A stretch of DNA of 64,000 nt, taken from positions 1 to 64,000 of the forward strand of contig NZ_JAKIKU010000008.1 in assembly GCF_023283985.1 (NCBI RefSeq). Direction: 5' to 3'. Source of the stretch: Shewanella electrodiphila. GTDB taxonomy: Bacteria; Pseudomonadota; Gammaproteobacteria; Enterobacterales; Shewanellaceae. The position numbers were made by a program, and so were the translations under genes. Shown in pieces: positions 1 to 9,154 of the stretch; position 1 is the first letter of the stretch, and the number at the start of each line of letters is the position of its first letter. A model generated the notes under the pieces. That model saw only the letters and a program-made list of their open reading frames with translations, was not told where the DNA came from and did not search any database.

Positions 1-101
1 CGTCAGCAAAGAAAGCAAGCTTTCTTTCTGTTACCGCTCGACTTGCATGTGTTAGGCCTGCCGCCAGCGTTCAATCTGAGCCATGATCAAACTCTTCAAT
101 T
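1..101 (-). rRNA. rrs: 16S ribosomal RNA, 5' end (partial)
   Basis: Read on the minus strand, this is the 5' end of 16S rRNA: AATTGAAGAGTTTGATC, then the conserved TGGCTCAG / AACGCTGGCGGCAGGCCTAA block and the V1 hairpin with a GCTTGC loop. Transcription runs leftwards and the rest of the rrn operon lies outside the window. The position, with its 5' end facing clpB-pgeF-rluD-bamD, matches the rrnG/clpB neighbourhood known from E. coli, so the locus is probably ancestral. Confidence 0.97.
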
Positions 102-300
102 AAAGTTTTTTTGAAACATTCGAAAATGTTTCGGCTCAATGAATTCTGATTACATTATGCAGACTCGGAAGAATCTACATCCTGTTTGTTACATATTGCT
201 ATGAACACTCATCGTTACATTGATAATAATTTTGATTGCCACCTAAGTGACAATTTCGATTAACTCAACACCTGTGAGTGTCCACACAGATTTACTTGTT

Positions 301-331
301 TGATTGTTAAAGAGCGTTGACCGTGTTGGTC
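301..331 (-). promoter_or_regulatory. rrn leader boxB-boxA antitermination site
   Basis: On the minus strand a small hairpin GACC-AACAC-GGTC (319-331) is followed at once by GCTCTTTAACAATCA (301-315). The latter matches the rRNA boxA consensus TGCTCTTTAACA. This is the Nus-factor antitermination signal expected between the rrn promoters and 16S, about 200 nt upstream of the mature 5' end. Confidence 0.88.
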
Positions 332-341
332 AGGGATGCGT

Positions 342-369
342 ATTCTACGCTTTCCCTCGTTGGCGTCAA
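342..369 (-). promoter_or_regulatory. rrn promoter P2
   Basis: Minus-strand -35 TTGACG (364-369) and -10 TAGAAT (342-347) with a 16-bp spacer. It is the proximal of two tandem promoters ahead of the leader and sits just upstream of boxB/boxA. Confidence 0.85.
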
Positions 370-477
370 GTGTTTTTTCAAACTTCTTTTTGCCGTTAAT
401 TTGAAGCGGTTAAAACTGTTTCAAATCAACCTGACTCAGTGTTTCGCTATTGCGCTCTGCCGTGTCAGTGGATGCGC

Positions 478-505
478 ATTATAGGCAAATCAGATTTTCG
501 CGCAA
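478..505 (-). promoter_or_regulatory. rrn promoter P1
   Basis: Minus-strand -35 TTGCGC (500-505) and perfect -10 TATAAT (478-483), 16-bp spacer, followed by a GC-rich GCGC discriminator typical of stringently controlled rRNA promoters. An A/T-rich tract immediately upstream (about 507-530) could act as an UP element. Beyond it, 531-776 shows no gene; it should hold the promoter of the rightward gene at 777. Confidence 0.82.
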
Positions 506-776
506 GGGCTTTTTTGCAGTTTTATTGCAAACCCAGTTCAACTGAACAATAGTTAGCCATTATGAAGTGTTTTTCTACTAAAATGCACCGTTTACTGGTT
601 TAGAGAGGGATTTGACGTTTATCAAGTTCGCTTCAGATAGTGACTCTGTTGCTGTTGATTTCCATTTATAGCAGCAATAAGCATCAACAATATCTACTTA
701 GCTATTGGTTTTATCGGCTATTTAGCCTATTTTATTTTTATTAGGGAAAATTACGCTTCACCATCTAGGAAAATCT

Positions 777-1226
777 ATGTTCAATTTACGTCTATTTGCT
801 TTATTACTTTGTTTGAGTGTTAGTCATGTTAGTTTTGCTACCGTTATTTATACTTGGGTAGATAAAGATGGTGTGTCTCATTACAGCCAACAACCCCCTG
901 AAGATGTAGATTCTAAAAAAGTATACAGCGAAGACATCGAGCCTGCTCAAGTGGGTTATGTTCCCGTATTACCTAATACACCGACTTCAAATCAAGCTTC
1001 ATCACAATCTGATTTGGCTCAAAAAGCAGCTCTTATTAAAGAAAAGGATGCCGAGCAAGCTGCCTCAATCTGTGAAAGTGCTAAGCATAGTTTGAATGTG
1101 TTAAATAGTTATCAAAATTTGCATCGCACTAATAAAGAGACTGGAGAGGAAATAGTCGTCACAGAAGAAGAACGTTTAGAGCAGATAGAAAAGAGTGAAG
1201 AACGCATTAAGCTATTTTGTCAGTAA
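777..1226 (+). CDS. DUF4124 domain-containing exported protein
   Basis: A 149-residue protein with an N-terminal signal peptide (hydrophobic residues 5-20, cleavage probably after SFA). It is followed by the DUF4124 signature: a Trp-Val-Asp-Lys-Asp-Gly turn and a His-Tyr-Ser segment near residues 27-37. The rest is polar and Gln/Glu-rich, probably coiled-coil, with two Cys (99 and 148). The ATG follows a good AGGAAAA ribosome site. DUF4124 proteins are common periplasmic or envelope proteins of unknown function in gammaproteobacteria. It is transcribed alone, away from the rrn promoters, and ends at a hairpin terminator. Confidence 0.85.
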   Translation: MFNLRLFALLLCLSVSHVSFATVIYTWVDKDGVSHYSQQPPEDVDSKKVYSEDIEPAQVGYVPVLPNTPTSNQASSQSDLAQKAALIKEKDAEQAASICESAKHSLNVLNSYQNLHRTNKETGEEIVVTEEERLEQIEKSEERIKLFCQ

Positions 1227-1256
1227 GATTTCGCTGTGTAATTTAGATCATAATAG

Positions 1257-1279
1257 AAAAGGAGCCTCGGCTCCTTTTT
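1257..1279. terminator. Bidirectional intrinsic terminator
   Basis: The stem AAAAGGAGC / GCTCCTTTT is flanked by A and T runs. It can serve the DUF4124 gene on the plus strand and the convergent lipoprotein gene on the minus strand. Confidence 0.8.
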
Positions 1280-1338
1280 GATATCTACTAATTACTCATT
1301 AAAAACTAACAATCTAACTCACTGTCATTATTCAAACA

Positions 1339-1653
1339 CTAACCAGCATTACCAACAGTGTACATAGATTTGAATTCTCCATTGCTGCATGTTTCAGTAC
1401 CTGATCGCCAGCCATCTTCAAATGGGTCAATGCCTTGTAGTGTTTTATCCTTCATTGATTCCAGTGATTCATTAGATGTGTTTTGCGCGATAGCGCTTGT
1501 ACAGCCCCTGTTATAACCAAAATGATAAAGACTATTGTATTCAACATTGCCGACACCAATAACTTCTGTGTCATCGCTTCGTTCTGGTGAGCTACTGCAA
1601 CCTGTTGCTGCAATCGAAACTAATGCGATACCTAACAAGACGGTTCTTTTCAT
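1339..1653 (-). CDS. Small predicted lipoprotein, unknown function
   Basis: A 104-residue protein with a type II signal peptide: KR charge, a hydrophobic stretch, then the lipobox Ala-Thr-Gly-Cys with Cys19 as the lipidation site. The mature part is short and polar, with two further Cys (51 and 89) that could form a disulfide. I do not recognise the family. The gene stands alone between clpB and DUF4124, with terminators on both sides. The Ser residues after Cys, rather than Asp at +2, suggest sorting to the outer membrane, which is inference from the Lol rule. Confidence 0.75.
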   Translation of the reverse strand: MKRTVLLGIALVSIAATGCSSSPERSDDTEVIGVGNVEYNSLYHFGYNRGCTSAIAQNTSNESLESMKDKTLQGIDPFEDGWRSGTETCSNGEFKSMYTVGNAG

Positions 1654-1790
1654 GTTATATCCTTTTGATTTGAATTGAGGTGACTTTACCTAGTGCGCCT
1701 TTAATTAAATTAGTTCAATAATTAGCCACCATCAAGTTATGTCAACCTCGTATTTAATGCTCATTCACTTATTTACTGAGCAAAAAATAC

Positions 1791-1816
1791 AAAAGGAACC
1801 ATTCAGGTTCCTTTTT
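1791..1816. terminator. Bidirectional intrinsic terminator after clpB
   Basis: A perfect 10-bp stem AAAAGGAACC / GGTTCCTTTT with loop ATTCA. It lies 20 nt past the clpB stop codon and ends in a T run when read on the minus strand. Confidence 0.85.
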
Positions 1817-1836
1817 AAGTTTCATTTGCTGTTTGA

Positions 1837-4410
1837 TTATTGCTTAAATGTCAGCAAGCCATCTTCAACATCAATTAAAATCGGTTTACCCGGAAGTAAC
1901 TCCCCTTTTAATAAATAATGTGCCAATGGGTTTTCGATTTCCTGTTGTAAAGCCCTTTTAAGAGGACGAGCGCCATAGGTCGGATCAAAGCCAGCTTCAG
2001 CAATCAGTGCCAATGCGTTTTTAGAAATAGACATAGTGAAGTCTTTTTCTGCTAAACGATGCTTAAGGTTTTCTAACTGAATTTCAGCAATGTGAGCAAT
2101 ATGCTCTGCAGCCAAAGGATGGAACACGACGGTTTCATCTATTCGATTTAAAAATTCTGGCCTAAAGCTTTGGGTTACCACATTCATCACAGACGATTTC
2201 ATTTGCGCATAATCTTGAGATGCAAAACCATCCTGAATAATGTCAGAGCCTAAATTCGAGGTCATAATGATCACGGTATTTCTAAAATCTACCGTGCGAC
2301 CTTGACCGTCAGTTAAGCGGCCATCATCTAATACCTGAAGTAAAATATTAAACACATCAGGATGTGCTTTCTCCACTTCATCTAATAAAATGACCGAATA
2401 AGGTTTACGGCGAACGGCTTCAGTTAAATAGCCGCCTTCTTCATAACCTACGTAGCCAGGAGGCGCACCGACTAAACGAGATACTGTATGTTTTTCCATA
2501 AACTCTGACATATCGATGCGAACCATTGCAGACTCTGTATCAAATAAGAACGTCGCCAGCGATTTACACAACTCTGTTTTCCCCACACCAGTCGGACCTA
2601 AAAACAGGAAAGAACCAATAGGACGATTGGGATCTGCAAGTCCTGCTCGGCTTCTTCTTATCGCATTCGATACAGCTTCTACTGCTTCGTTTTGGCCAAT
2701 AACTCTTTGATGCAATGCCTCTTCCATTTGCAATAATTTATCACGCTCACCTTCAAGCATTTTCGACACAGGTATACCTGTGGCTTTTGATAACACTTCG
2801 GCAATTTCGGCATCGGTGACTTTATTACGTAATAAGGTCATATCTTGCATCTCAGCTTGTGACGCTAAATCGAGTTGTTTCTCTAATTCAGGGATACGGC
2901 CATATTGTAGCTCTGACATGCGGGTTAAATCACCTGCACGCTTCGCTACTTCCATATCCATTCGAGACTGCTCTAAATCAGCTTTAATATGCTGAGTGCC
3001 CGCAAGGGCGGCTTTTTCTGTATGCCATATTTCATTTAGTTCACCGGCTTTCTCTTCAACTTGCTTAAGTTCTACCTGCAAGTGAGATAAACGTTTACGG
3101 CTCGCTTCATCTTCTTCTTTAATTAACGCTTGTTCTTCTAGTTTTAATTGAATAGCTCGACGATCCAGCCTGTCCAATGCTTCCGGTTTCGAGTCTATTT
3201 GCATCCGGATGCTTGAAGCGGCCTCATCAATAAGATCAATCGCTTTATCTGGCAGCTTTCTATCTGAGATATATCGATGCGACATACTTGCTGCAGCAAC
3301 AATAGCAGGATCGGTAATCTCAACATGATGATGCAATTCATAACGCTCTTTTAAGCCTCGTAAAATAGCAATCGTGTCTTCTACATTTGGCTCTTCTACA
3401 AGCACTTTTTGGAAACGGCGTTCTAACGCTGCATCTTTTTCGATGTACTGACGATATTCATCTAATGTTGTCGCGCCAACACAATGTAAATCGCCACGGG
3501 CTAAAGCTGGCTTGAGCATGTTACCTGCATCCATCGCCCCTTCACCTTTACCTGCACCTACCATAGTGTGCAGTTCATCGATGAATAAGATGACTTGGCC
3601 TTCTTCTTGCGCCAATTCGTTTAATACAGCTTTTAATCTTTCTTCGAATTCACCACGGTATTTTGCGCCAGCGATCAATGCGCCCATATCCAGAGATAAC
3701 ACGCGCTTATTTTTAATGCCTTCTGGTACTTCGCCGTTAACGATGCGCTGAGCTAAACCTTCAACGATAGCGGTTTTACCCACACCAGGTTCCCCAATTA
3801 ATACCGGGTTATTTTTACTACGGCGTTGCAATACTTGAATCGTTCTGCGAATCTCTTCATCACGGCCAATCACAGGATCGAGTTTGCCTTGCTCTGCACG
3901 CTCAGTGAGATCGACTGTAAATTTATTTAATGCTTGGCGCTGATCTTCAGCGTTGGGGTCATCTACTTTCTGGCCACCACGTATTTGTTCAATAGTCGTT
4001 TCCAGTAATGCCTTTGTGGCGCCAGCATCTTTTAGGCACTTACTTAAGGCATCATTACCTTCAAGAGCTGCCATAACAAAAAGCTCTGACGAGATATATT
4101 TGTCTTTGCGTTTTTGCGCTAGCTTGTCACACAAGTTCAGTAGTCGAATTAGGCCTTGGGATAATTGAATATCACCGCCTGTACCTTCCACTTGCGGCAG
4201 TCGCTCTAACTCCTGACTCAAAGATGAACGTAAACCGCTGACATTGATACCAGCTTGAGTGAGTAAAGGGTGAATTGAGCCTGAATCTTGATTTAATAAC
4301 GCCATCATCAAATGAATAGGTTCAATAAACTGATGATCGCGCCCTAATGCCAATGATTGGGCATCTGAAATGGCGATTTGAAACTTATTGGTCATACGAT
4401 CGAGTCTCAT
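1837..4410 (-). CDS. clpB: ATP-dependent disaggregase ClpB
   Basis: An 857-residue Hsp100 AAA+ chaperone that works with DnaK to solubilise protein aggregates. It shows the full family plan: N-terminal Clp-N repeats (about 1-145), AAA+ domain 1 with Walker A GEPGVGKT near 205, a coiled-coil middle domain (about 410-520), AAA+ domain 2 with Walker A GPTGVGKT near 605, and a C-terminal D2 small domain. Length is normal. The ATG follows a strong AGGAGG site. A sigma-32-type promoter lies upstream, so heat-shock control is expected. It follows pgeF and rluD on the same strand, the usual gammaproteobacterial order. Confidence 0.98.
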   Translation of the reverse strand: MRLDRMTNKFQIAISDAQSLALGRDHQFIEPIHLMMALLNQDSGSIHPLLTQAGINVSGLRSSLSQELERLPQVEGTGGDIQLSQGLIRLLNLCDKLAQKRKDKYISSELFVMAALEGNDALSKCLKDAGATKALLETTIEQIRGGQKVDDPNAEDQRQALNKFTVDLTERAEQGKLDPVIGRDEEIRRTIQVLQRRSKNNPVLIGEPGVGKTAIVEGLAQRIVNGEVPEGIKNKRVLSLDMGALIAGAKYRGEFEERLKAVLNELAQEEGQVILFIDELHTMVGAGKGEGAMDAGNMLKPALARGDLHCVGATTLDEYRQYIEKDAALERRFQKVLVEEPNVEDTIAILRGLKERYELHHHVEITDPAIVAAASMSHRYISDRKLPDKAIDLIDEAASSIRMQIDSKPEALDRLDRRAIQLKLEEQALIKEEDEASRKRLSHLQVELKQVEEKAGELNEIWHTEKAALAGTQHIKADLEQSRMDMEVAKRAGDLTRMSELQYGRIPELEKQLDLASQAEMQDMTLLRNKVTDAEIAEVLSKATGIPVSKMLEGERDKLLQMEEALHQRVIGQNEAVEAVSNAIRRSRAGLADPNRPIGSFLFLGPTGVGKTELCKSLATFLFDTESAMVRIDMSEFMEKHTVSRLVGAPPGYVGYEEGGYLTEAVRRKPYSVILLDEVEKAHPDVFNILLQVLDDGRLTDGQGRTVDFRNTVIIMTSNLGSDIIQDGFASQDYAQMKSSVMNVVTQSFRPEFLNRIDETVVFHPLAAEHIAHIAEIQLENLKHRLAEKDFTMSISKNALALIAEAGFDPTYGARPLKRALQQEIENPLAHYLLKGELLPGKPILIDVEDGLLTFKQ

Positions 4411-4458
4411 ACGGCCTCCTACACAATTTAATAAAAACGGAATGTTTTGATAATTAAA

Positions 4459-4485
4459 ATATGGGGATGTTTATCGATAATTCAA
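4459..4485 (-). promoter_or_regulatory. Sigma-32 (heat-shock) promoter of clpB
   Basis: On the minus strand the -10 element CCCCATAT (4459-4466) matches the RpoH consensus CCCCATNT. The -35 element ATTGAAT (TTGAA at 4481-4485) lies 14 nt upstream. It sits about 50 nt before the clpB start codon. Confidence 0.8.
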
Positions 4486-4551
4486 TATAGACACTGAAAT
4501 TCAATTAAATATGGGTAGATTAATTGATTCAGATCAAATCGACAAAACAGA

Positions 4552-5313
4552 TTAAGACTTTAACCAGATAAGCGAAGCCATTCGACCTGTTTTTTGATCG
4601 CGGCGATACGAAAAGTAATCGTGACTTGAAAAAGTACAGACATCAGCGCTAAAGACTTGGTTGACCCCAAGTAATGTTAAGCGATGTTTTGCCAAGGAAG
4701 CTAAATCAGCGAGGTATTTATTCGAATCATTTTGGAGATTATTAGCCACAGACTTAAAAAACTGCGACGAGTCAGGATGTTGCTCTACAAACTGATGTTT
4801 TACTTCGGCGCCAACTTCAAACGCTTCAGGGCCAATAGCTGGACCAAGAAAAGCCATAATATCTGTGGTTTCGCAATTAAATTTATTAACTGCAACTTCA
4901 ATCACGCCATCACATAAGCCACGCCAGCCTGCATGTACTGCAGCAATTTCAGTACCCTGTTTATTACACAGTAGTACAGGTAAACAATCAGCGGTCATGA
5001 TTGCTAGAGAAATATGCGCTGAAGATGAATAACTGCCATCAGCTTTAGGCGGGAGTTTGTTTGCTAAAGATGCGACTGATAAATTTGAGCAGTCAATGAT
5101 TTCAGTGCCATGAACCTGTTCGAGCCATAACAATGGAGAAGCAATCAATAACTGTTGTTGAATTAAAGCGCGGTTGGCCAATACATCTGAAGCAAGATCA
5201 CCGACATGTAAGCCTAAATTAAGGCTGTCGAAGGGAGGCTTACTAACACCGCCATGACGATGGGTCATGGCGATGCCGACATTTTCAGGAATTGGCCAAC
5301 TGGCTTTATACAC
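4552..5313 (-). CDS. pgeF: Peptidoglycan editing factor / YfiH-family multicopper-type enzyme
   Basis: A 253-residue YfiH (DUF152, laccase-domain) protein. The family's conserved blocks are present: THRHGG near the N-terminus, the TADCLPVLL Cys region, HAGWRG, and LGPAIG. In E. coli PgeF is reported to remove wrong residues from peptidoglycan precursors; related proteins act on purine nucleosides. It starts at GTG with an AAAGGT ribosome site and follows rluD by 23 nt, so the two are probably co-transcribed. Confidence 0.92.
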   Translation of the reverse strand: MYKASWPIPENVGIAMTHRHGGVSKPPFDSLNLGLHVGDLASDVLANRALIQQQLLIASPLLWLEQVHGTEIIDCSNLSVASLANKLPPKADGSYSSSAHISLAIMTADCLPVLLCNKQGTEIAAVHAGWRGLCDGVIEVAVNKFNCETTDIMAFLGPAIGPEAFEVGAEVKHQFVEQHPDSSQFFKSVANNLQNDSNKYLADLASLAKHRLTLLGVNQVFSADVCTFSSHDYFSYRRDQKTGRMASLIWLKS

Positions 5314-5336
5314 GATTTAACCTTTAATCAATAAAT

Positions 5337-6311
5337 TTACAGGTACTCGATCGGGTTTTCTTCAGTATCTTTACGCATTGCTTTAGCCAGCATCTGCATA
5401 TCTTCTGGAATAGGCGCCTGCCACGACATGATTTCATGTGTGAAAGGGTGCGCTAACTCTAAACGTACTGCATGCAAAGCCTGACGATTGAAGTTTTTCA
5501 AGATATCAAAAAACTCAGTGCTGGCTTTCTTAGGCGGACGAGGACGACCACCGTAAACTGGATCGCCGACAAGTACATGGCCAATGTAGTCCATATGCAC
5601 ACGAATTTGGTGAGTACGACCTGTTTCAAGGCGTAGTCTTAAACGAGTATGTGCTCTGAATTTTTCAGCAACGCGGTAATGCGTCACTGAAGGACGGCCG
5701 CCCATGATCACTGCCATTTGTGTACGACGAGTTTCATGACGCTCAATCGGCTCATCAACAGTGCCACCAGCAGTCATAGTACCAATCACAATCGCTTCAT
5801 ATTCACGAACGATGTCACGGGCTTGCAAAGCTGTTACCAAATGGGTTTGCGCTTCAACCGTTTTAGCCACAACCATTAAACCAGTCGTGTCTTTATCTAA
5901 ACGATGGACAATACCCGCACGTGGTACGTGCTCAATGTCAGGGCAATGATGTAATAACGCATTTAATAATGTGCCGTCAGCATTACCAGCACCAGGGTGA
6001 ACCACCAGGCCAGCTTGCTTATTTACAACAATAATATGCTCATCTTCATAAACGATATTAAGCTCAATATTCTGTGCTTTATCTTTTACTTCTTCCTCAA
6101 GCGTTGCTTCTACCGCAATTAACTGCGACTCTAGTACCTTCTCACGAGGTATATCGACAACAACGCCATCGACAGAAACTGCACCAGATAGGATCCATTC
6201 TTTGATGCGTGTACGGGAATAATCAGGGAACAATTCAGCCAAAGCTTGGTCTAATCGAAGACCTGTTTGGATTGCTGTGATCTCGCTTTTTAGGTTAATC
6301 TCTTGTGTCAT
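5337..6311 (-). CDS. rluD: 23S rRNA pseudouridine(1911/1915/1917) synthase RluD
   Basis: A 324-residue RluA-family enzyme that makes the three pseudouridines of 23S helix 69. It has an N-terminal S4 RNA-binding domain (about 15-75) and the catalytic motif HRLDKDTTGL with the nucleophilic Asp (near 139). The later GRTHQIRVH motif is characteristic of RluA enzymes. It is divergent from bamD, as in E. coli, where RluD depletion affects growth and ribosome assembly. It heads the rluD-pgeF-clpB run. Confidence 0.97.
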   Translation of the reverse strand: MTQEINLKSEITAIQTGLRLDQALAELFPDYSRTRIKEWILSGAVSVDGVVVDIPREKVLESQLIAVEATLEEEVKDKAQNIELNIVYEDEHIIVVNKQAGLVVHPGAGNADGTLLNALLHHCPDIEHVPRAGIVHRLDKDTTGLMVVAKTVEAQTHLVTALQARDIVREYEAIVIGTMTAGGTVDEPIERHETRRTQMAVIMGGRPSVTHYRVAEKFRAHTRLRLRLETGRTHQIRVHMDYIGHVLVGDPVYGGRPRPPKKASTEFFDILKNFNRQALHAVRLELAHPFTHEIMSWQAPIPEDMQMLAKAMRKDTEENPIEYL

Positions 6312-6436
6312 AGGAACCGTACCCCTTTTTTGGGGTCCAAAGTGAATGTGCTATCTGTTACAATCGGATTGTTTTCTATTTTACAGTGAAATGGAAAAAT
6401 TCTTAACAACAACTTATAAAAGAATTGAATTTACAT

Positions 6437-7198
6437 ATGTCTAAATTTGCCAAAGGCGCCGCCCTAGTATTGTTTTCATTAGCTTTATCGGCTTGTAGTA
6501 CCTCAAAAGGTTTTGAAGATGAAGACCTAAATGCTAGGTCTCCAGAAGGACTTTATGCCCAAGCAAGGACCTCAATGGAACTTGGTAACTATTCTAAAGC
6601 GGTAAGAACCCTTGAAGCTTTAGACTCTCGCTACCCATTTGGACCGCACAAAACTCAAGTACAACTTGATATGATTTTTGCGTATTACAAGATGGATGAC
6701 GTAGCATCAGGCATTGCCAATATCGATCGTTTCTTACGATTAAATCCGACGCACCCTGATATTGATTACGTCTATTATATGCGTGGTTTAACAAATATGC
6801 AGGCTGATAATTATCTTTTCCACGATATGATGAATATTGACCGTACCGATCGTGACCCTAAAAATGCGCAAGATGCATTTAAAGATTTTGATCGTTTAAT
6901 CAAAAGTTACCCTGATAGTAAGTATTCTGCAGATGCACAACAACGCATGCAGTATCTAAAAAACCGCCTAGCGCAATACTCAATTAAAGTGGCTGAGTAT
7001 TATATCAAAATGGAAGCTTGGAGTGCTGCAGCAGTTCGTGCTCAGTCCGTTATGGAGCAATTCCCAGGTACGCCAGCAACTGAACGTGCACTTGAAATTA
7101 TGTCAGAAGCTTACGGTGAGTTAGGCCAAGATCAGCTAAAACAAAATGTATTGACTGTTATTGCTGCTAACTTTCCTGATAGCGAACAACTCAAATAA
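6437..7198 (+). CDS. bamD: Outer membrane assembly lipoprotein BamD
   Basis: A lipoprotein component of the BAM complex that inserts beta-barrel proteins in the outer membrane. The signal peptide ends in the lipobox Leu-Ser-Ala-Cys, and five TPR-like repeats fill the rest, including the characteristic tract beginning RTLEALDSRYPFGP. I place the start at ATG 6437 (253 aa), which puts a normal lipoprotein signal at the N-terminus. An in-frame TTG at 6425 would add four residues but has no better ribosome site. It is divergent from rluD. Confidence 0.96.
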   Translation: MSKFAKGAALVLFSLALSACSTSKGFEDEDLNARSPEGLYAQARTSMELGNYSKAVRTLEALDSRYPFGPHKTQVQLDMIFAYYKMDDVASGIANIDRFLRLNPTHPDIDYVYYMRGLTNMQADNYLFHDMMNIDRTDRDPKNAQDAFKDFDRLIKSYPDSKYSADAQQRMQYLKNRLAQYSIKVAEYYIKMEAWSAAAVRAQSVMEQFPGTPATERALEIMSEAYGELGQDQLKQNVLTVIAANFPDSEQLK

Positions 7199-7216
7199 GT
7201 CTGATTACAGGCTGTC

Positions 7217-7248
7217 ATTGATTATTGATTATTGATTATTGATTATTG
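7217..7248. repeat. 7-nt tandem repeat after bamD
   Basis: Four exact copies of ATTATTG (7221-7248) plus a partial copy before them, 18 nt after the bamD stop codon and just before the terminator. Simple-sequence tracts of this kind can change copy number by slippage. Confidence 0.9.
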
Positions 7249-7263
7249 ACTAAATAGCTAAAC

Positions 7264-7294
7264 AAAAGCCCGTGGTGATTATCGCGGGCTTTTT
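7264..7294. terminator. Bidirectional terminator between bamD and the KAS III gene
   Basis: The stem AAAAGCCCG / CGGGCTTTTT with a 12-nt loop is placed between two convergent genes, with A and T tracts at both sides. Confidence 0.82.
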
Positions 7295-7328
7295 AATGTC
7301 TAATGTTCAAATGTTAACTTTTTACTGA

Positions 7329-8390
7329 TTATTGTGTTTCGCGATGCTGATACACAAAACCACCATAAAGGTATTTGGTTGCTTCTGCGCCGAGTACCGC
7401 TACTTTGTCACCATCCTGTAATTTTCCCGAATGAATTAAGTTCGATAAACTCACCCAAATAGCCGCTGAGCCAAGATTACCAAACTGTTTAGCATCATTG
7501 ATAACTCTATCTGGCGTGATCCCTAAAGCTTCAGCCATTAGCGCATCAATATGCCCATTCGCTTGGTGAGGTAAAATATAGGCAAAATCATCTAATTGGT
7601 AGCCACGGCTTTGCAGTGCTTGCCAGCCAAGTTCAAATAGCTGACTTCCCTGCTCTCTAACCGCATGGATATTATGATGAAAACACGCCATGCGCTTTTC
7701 GCCTACATCGTTAGAGCCACTATCCAAGTAAAACCCTGGTTGTCTTTGATGGCCAATCTGCCCCAGATAAATATCAGATATTGTCGATTTTCCATCTATA
7801 GCGGGTGCTAGCACAACCGCTGCAGCGCCGTCGCCCATTTGCACATAATTCACCAGTTGCTCAGTATCAATAAATGATTTATCCATATCAAAATATACCG
7901 AGCCTGTTTCAACGCCCACTATCGCAACAGGCTTTTGGTTTACCGCACAAAAAGCCGACGCAATTTGTAAACTATTGGCAAAACCAGTACAAGCTTGTCT
8001 TAACTCCAAATATGGTCCGTGATAAGCCATAACATCTGCAAGCCAAGCCGCATTAGGCGGTACTTGGGTATGAGGAGTACAAGTATGAGTTAATAAGTAA
8101 TCTAGCTCATCAGCATTCATATTGGCGTTTTGTAATGCTCGCTTTAATACTTGCTCGCTTAATTCAATGCTGGTTGGTGAAGCGGAGCTCGTCGCTGTAG
8201 TTAAGTCTCGTACTAAATGGCGACCTTCAATACCGAGTCGTTTAACGATACTTTTAGCTTTTCGGGCATTTAATCGGCCAGATTGCTGAGATAAACACGC
8301 CAATAAGGTTTCATTATCAATATTGCTGCCAGGTAACCGATGAGCAATTGAGTGTACGGATAAGTCGTGTTGGGCAAATTTTACTGCCAT
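7329..8390 (-). CDS. Beta-ketoacyl-ACP synthase III-like condensing enzyme
   Basis: A 353-residue thiolase-fold enzyme of the FabH/KAS III family. The catalytic triad is intact: Cys134 in QACTG, His275 in LPHQAN, Asn305 in FGNLGS. The sequence around the nucleophile and the long N-terminus differ from housekeeping FabH, so it probably condenses a special acyl substrate. The start is set by GGAGG four nt before ATG 8390; a longer frame to 8426 lacks a site. The start overlaps the upstream diiron gene by 10 nt, implying translational coupling. It is the last gene of a three-gene unit with a ferritin-like protein and an RND exporter. Substrate and product are unknown. Confidence 0.85.
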   Translation of the reverse strand: MAVKFAQHDLSVHSIAHRLPGSNIDNETLLACLSQQSGRLNARKAKSIVKRLGIEGRHLVRDLTTATSSASPTSIELSEQVLKRALQNANMNADELDYLLTHTCTPHTQVPPNAAWLADVMAYHGPYLELRQACTGFANSLQIASAFCAVNQKPVAIVGVETGSVYFDMDKSFIDTEQLVNYVQMGDGAAAVVLAPAIDGKSTISDIYLGQIGHQRQPGFYLDSGSNDVGEKRMACFHHNIHAVREQGSQLFELGWQALQSRGYQLDDFAYILPHQANGHIDALMAEALGITPDRVINDAKQFGNLGSAAIWVSLSNLIHSGKLQDGDKVAVLGAEATKYLYGGFVYQHRETQ

Positions 8391-9154
8391 TTTTCCTCCA
8401 GTTTCTGTTGCAGAGAATCTAAACAAATTCCCATGTGTTCAAAAGCACTGCCTTGGCTAGTTAATAACTGAAATAAGTTCTGGGTAATAAACGCTTGTTG
8501 CTGATGAAAATCAGCATGGCTCGCACCTAACTCAATGGCATGATGACGACTGATATAGACATGTTTTGCCTCATCTTTTTTAATTAAGCCGCATAACTGA
8601 CTAAAAGGATGGTTTATACCTAGGTGGCTTTGCTCGAAAGCTTGCATGATTTGGGTGACACAAGTATCCAATATCGCAATACGAACAAAGTGCTGACTAT
8701 AATCATTAACACGGCTAAGACTGCTATAGAACCGTTTAGCGAGGCGCTGCACTTTTCTTACAGAATCTATTTCAGGTAACTGCTCTGCAACACTTTGCAG
8801 TGCAATGTCATGTCGACACTCGTCAGATTCCACCTCCATCAATGACAATACCAATTGATGTGAGTTTGCACCTGTAACTTGATTGACTGAGTTAGCACTC
8901 AGTCTCGCAATTTCCTGATTAAACACCAGCTGAGCAGACTGCTCTCCGCAGAGTAATAGCGGCAATAAGTTTGCCATAGATTCCGTTTGTGCATCATTAA
9001 ACGGGATGACTGACTGGCCTAATTGCTCGGTCCAAATCTGTAAACGATGCGCATTATTTCCCTGCTGCATTCGAGGCGCAGCTCGTTTACCAAAACAACG
9101 TTTAAGGCTAATGTTTTCGCTCTTACCCATACTTCTCATACCCGCATAACTCAT
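8381..9154 (-). CDS. Ferritin-like diiron protein, putative oxygenase
   Basis: A 257-residue, mostly helical protein with two ExxH-type iron motifs: DECRH (Glu112, His115) and DEAKH (Glu195, His198). Further candidate ligands are Glu71 and His204/His205. This spacing resembles ferritin-like diiron oxygenases such as the AurF type, but I cannot assign a family. I choose ATG 9154 because it forms an ATGA overlap with the exporter stop and has GGAGG upstream (12 nt). The ATG at 9172 precedes that site and has none of its own. Context suggests it oxidises a product or precursor of the neighbouring condensing enzyme; that is inference. Confidence 0.7.
   Translation of the reverse strand: MSYAGMRSMGKSENISLKRCFGKRAAPRMQQGNNAHRLQIWTEQLGQSVIPFNDAQTESMANLLPLLLCGEQSAQLVFNQEIARLSANSVNQVTGANSHQLVLSLMEVESDECRHDIALQSVAEQLPEIDSVRKVQRLAKRFYSSLSRVNDYSQHFVRIAILDTCVTQIMQAFEQSHLGINHPFSQLCGLIKKDEAKHVYISRHHAIELGASHADFHQQQAFITQNLFQLLTSQGSAFEHMGICLDSLQQKLEEKWQ

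Noticed and set aside
2516..4168. Several 60-80 codon frames opposite clpB
   Set aside because: They are antisense shadows of the clpB codons without start signals.
7329..8390. OleA of the olefin (oleABCD) pathway
   Set aside because: The enzyme is in the same superfamily, but no oleB, oleC or oleD-like genes are adjacent.
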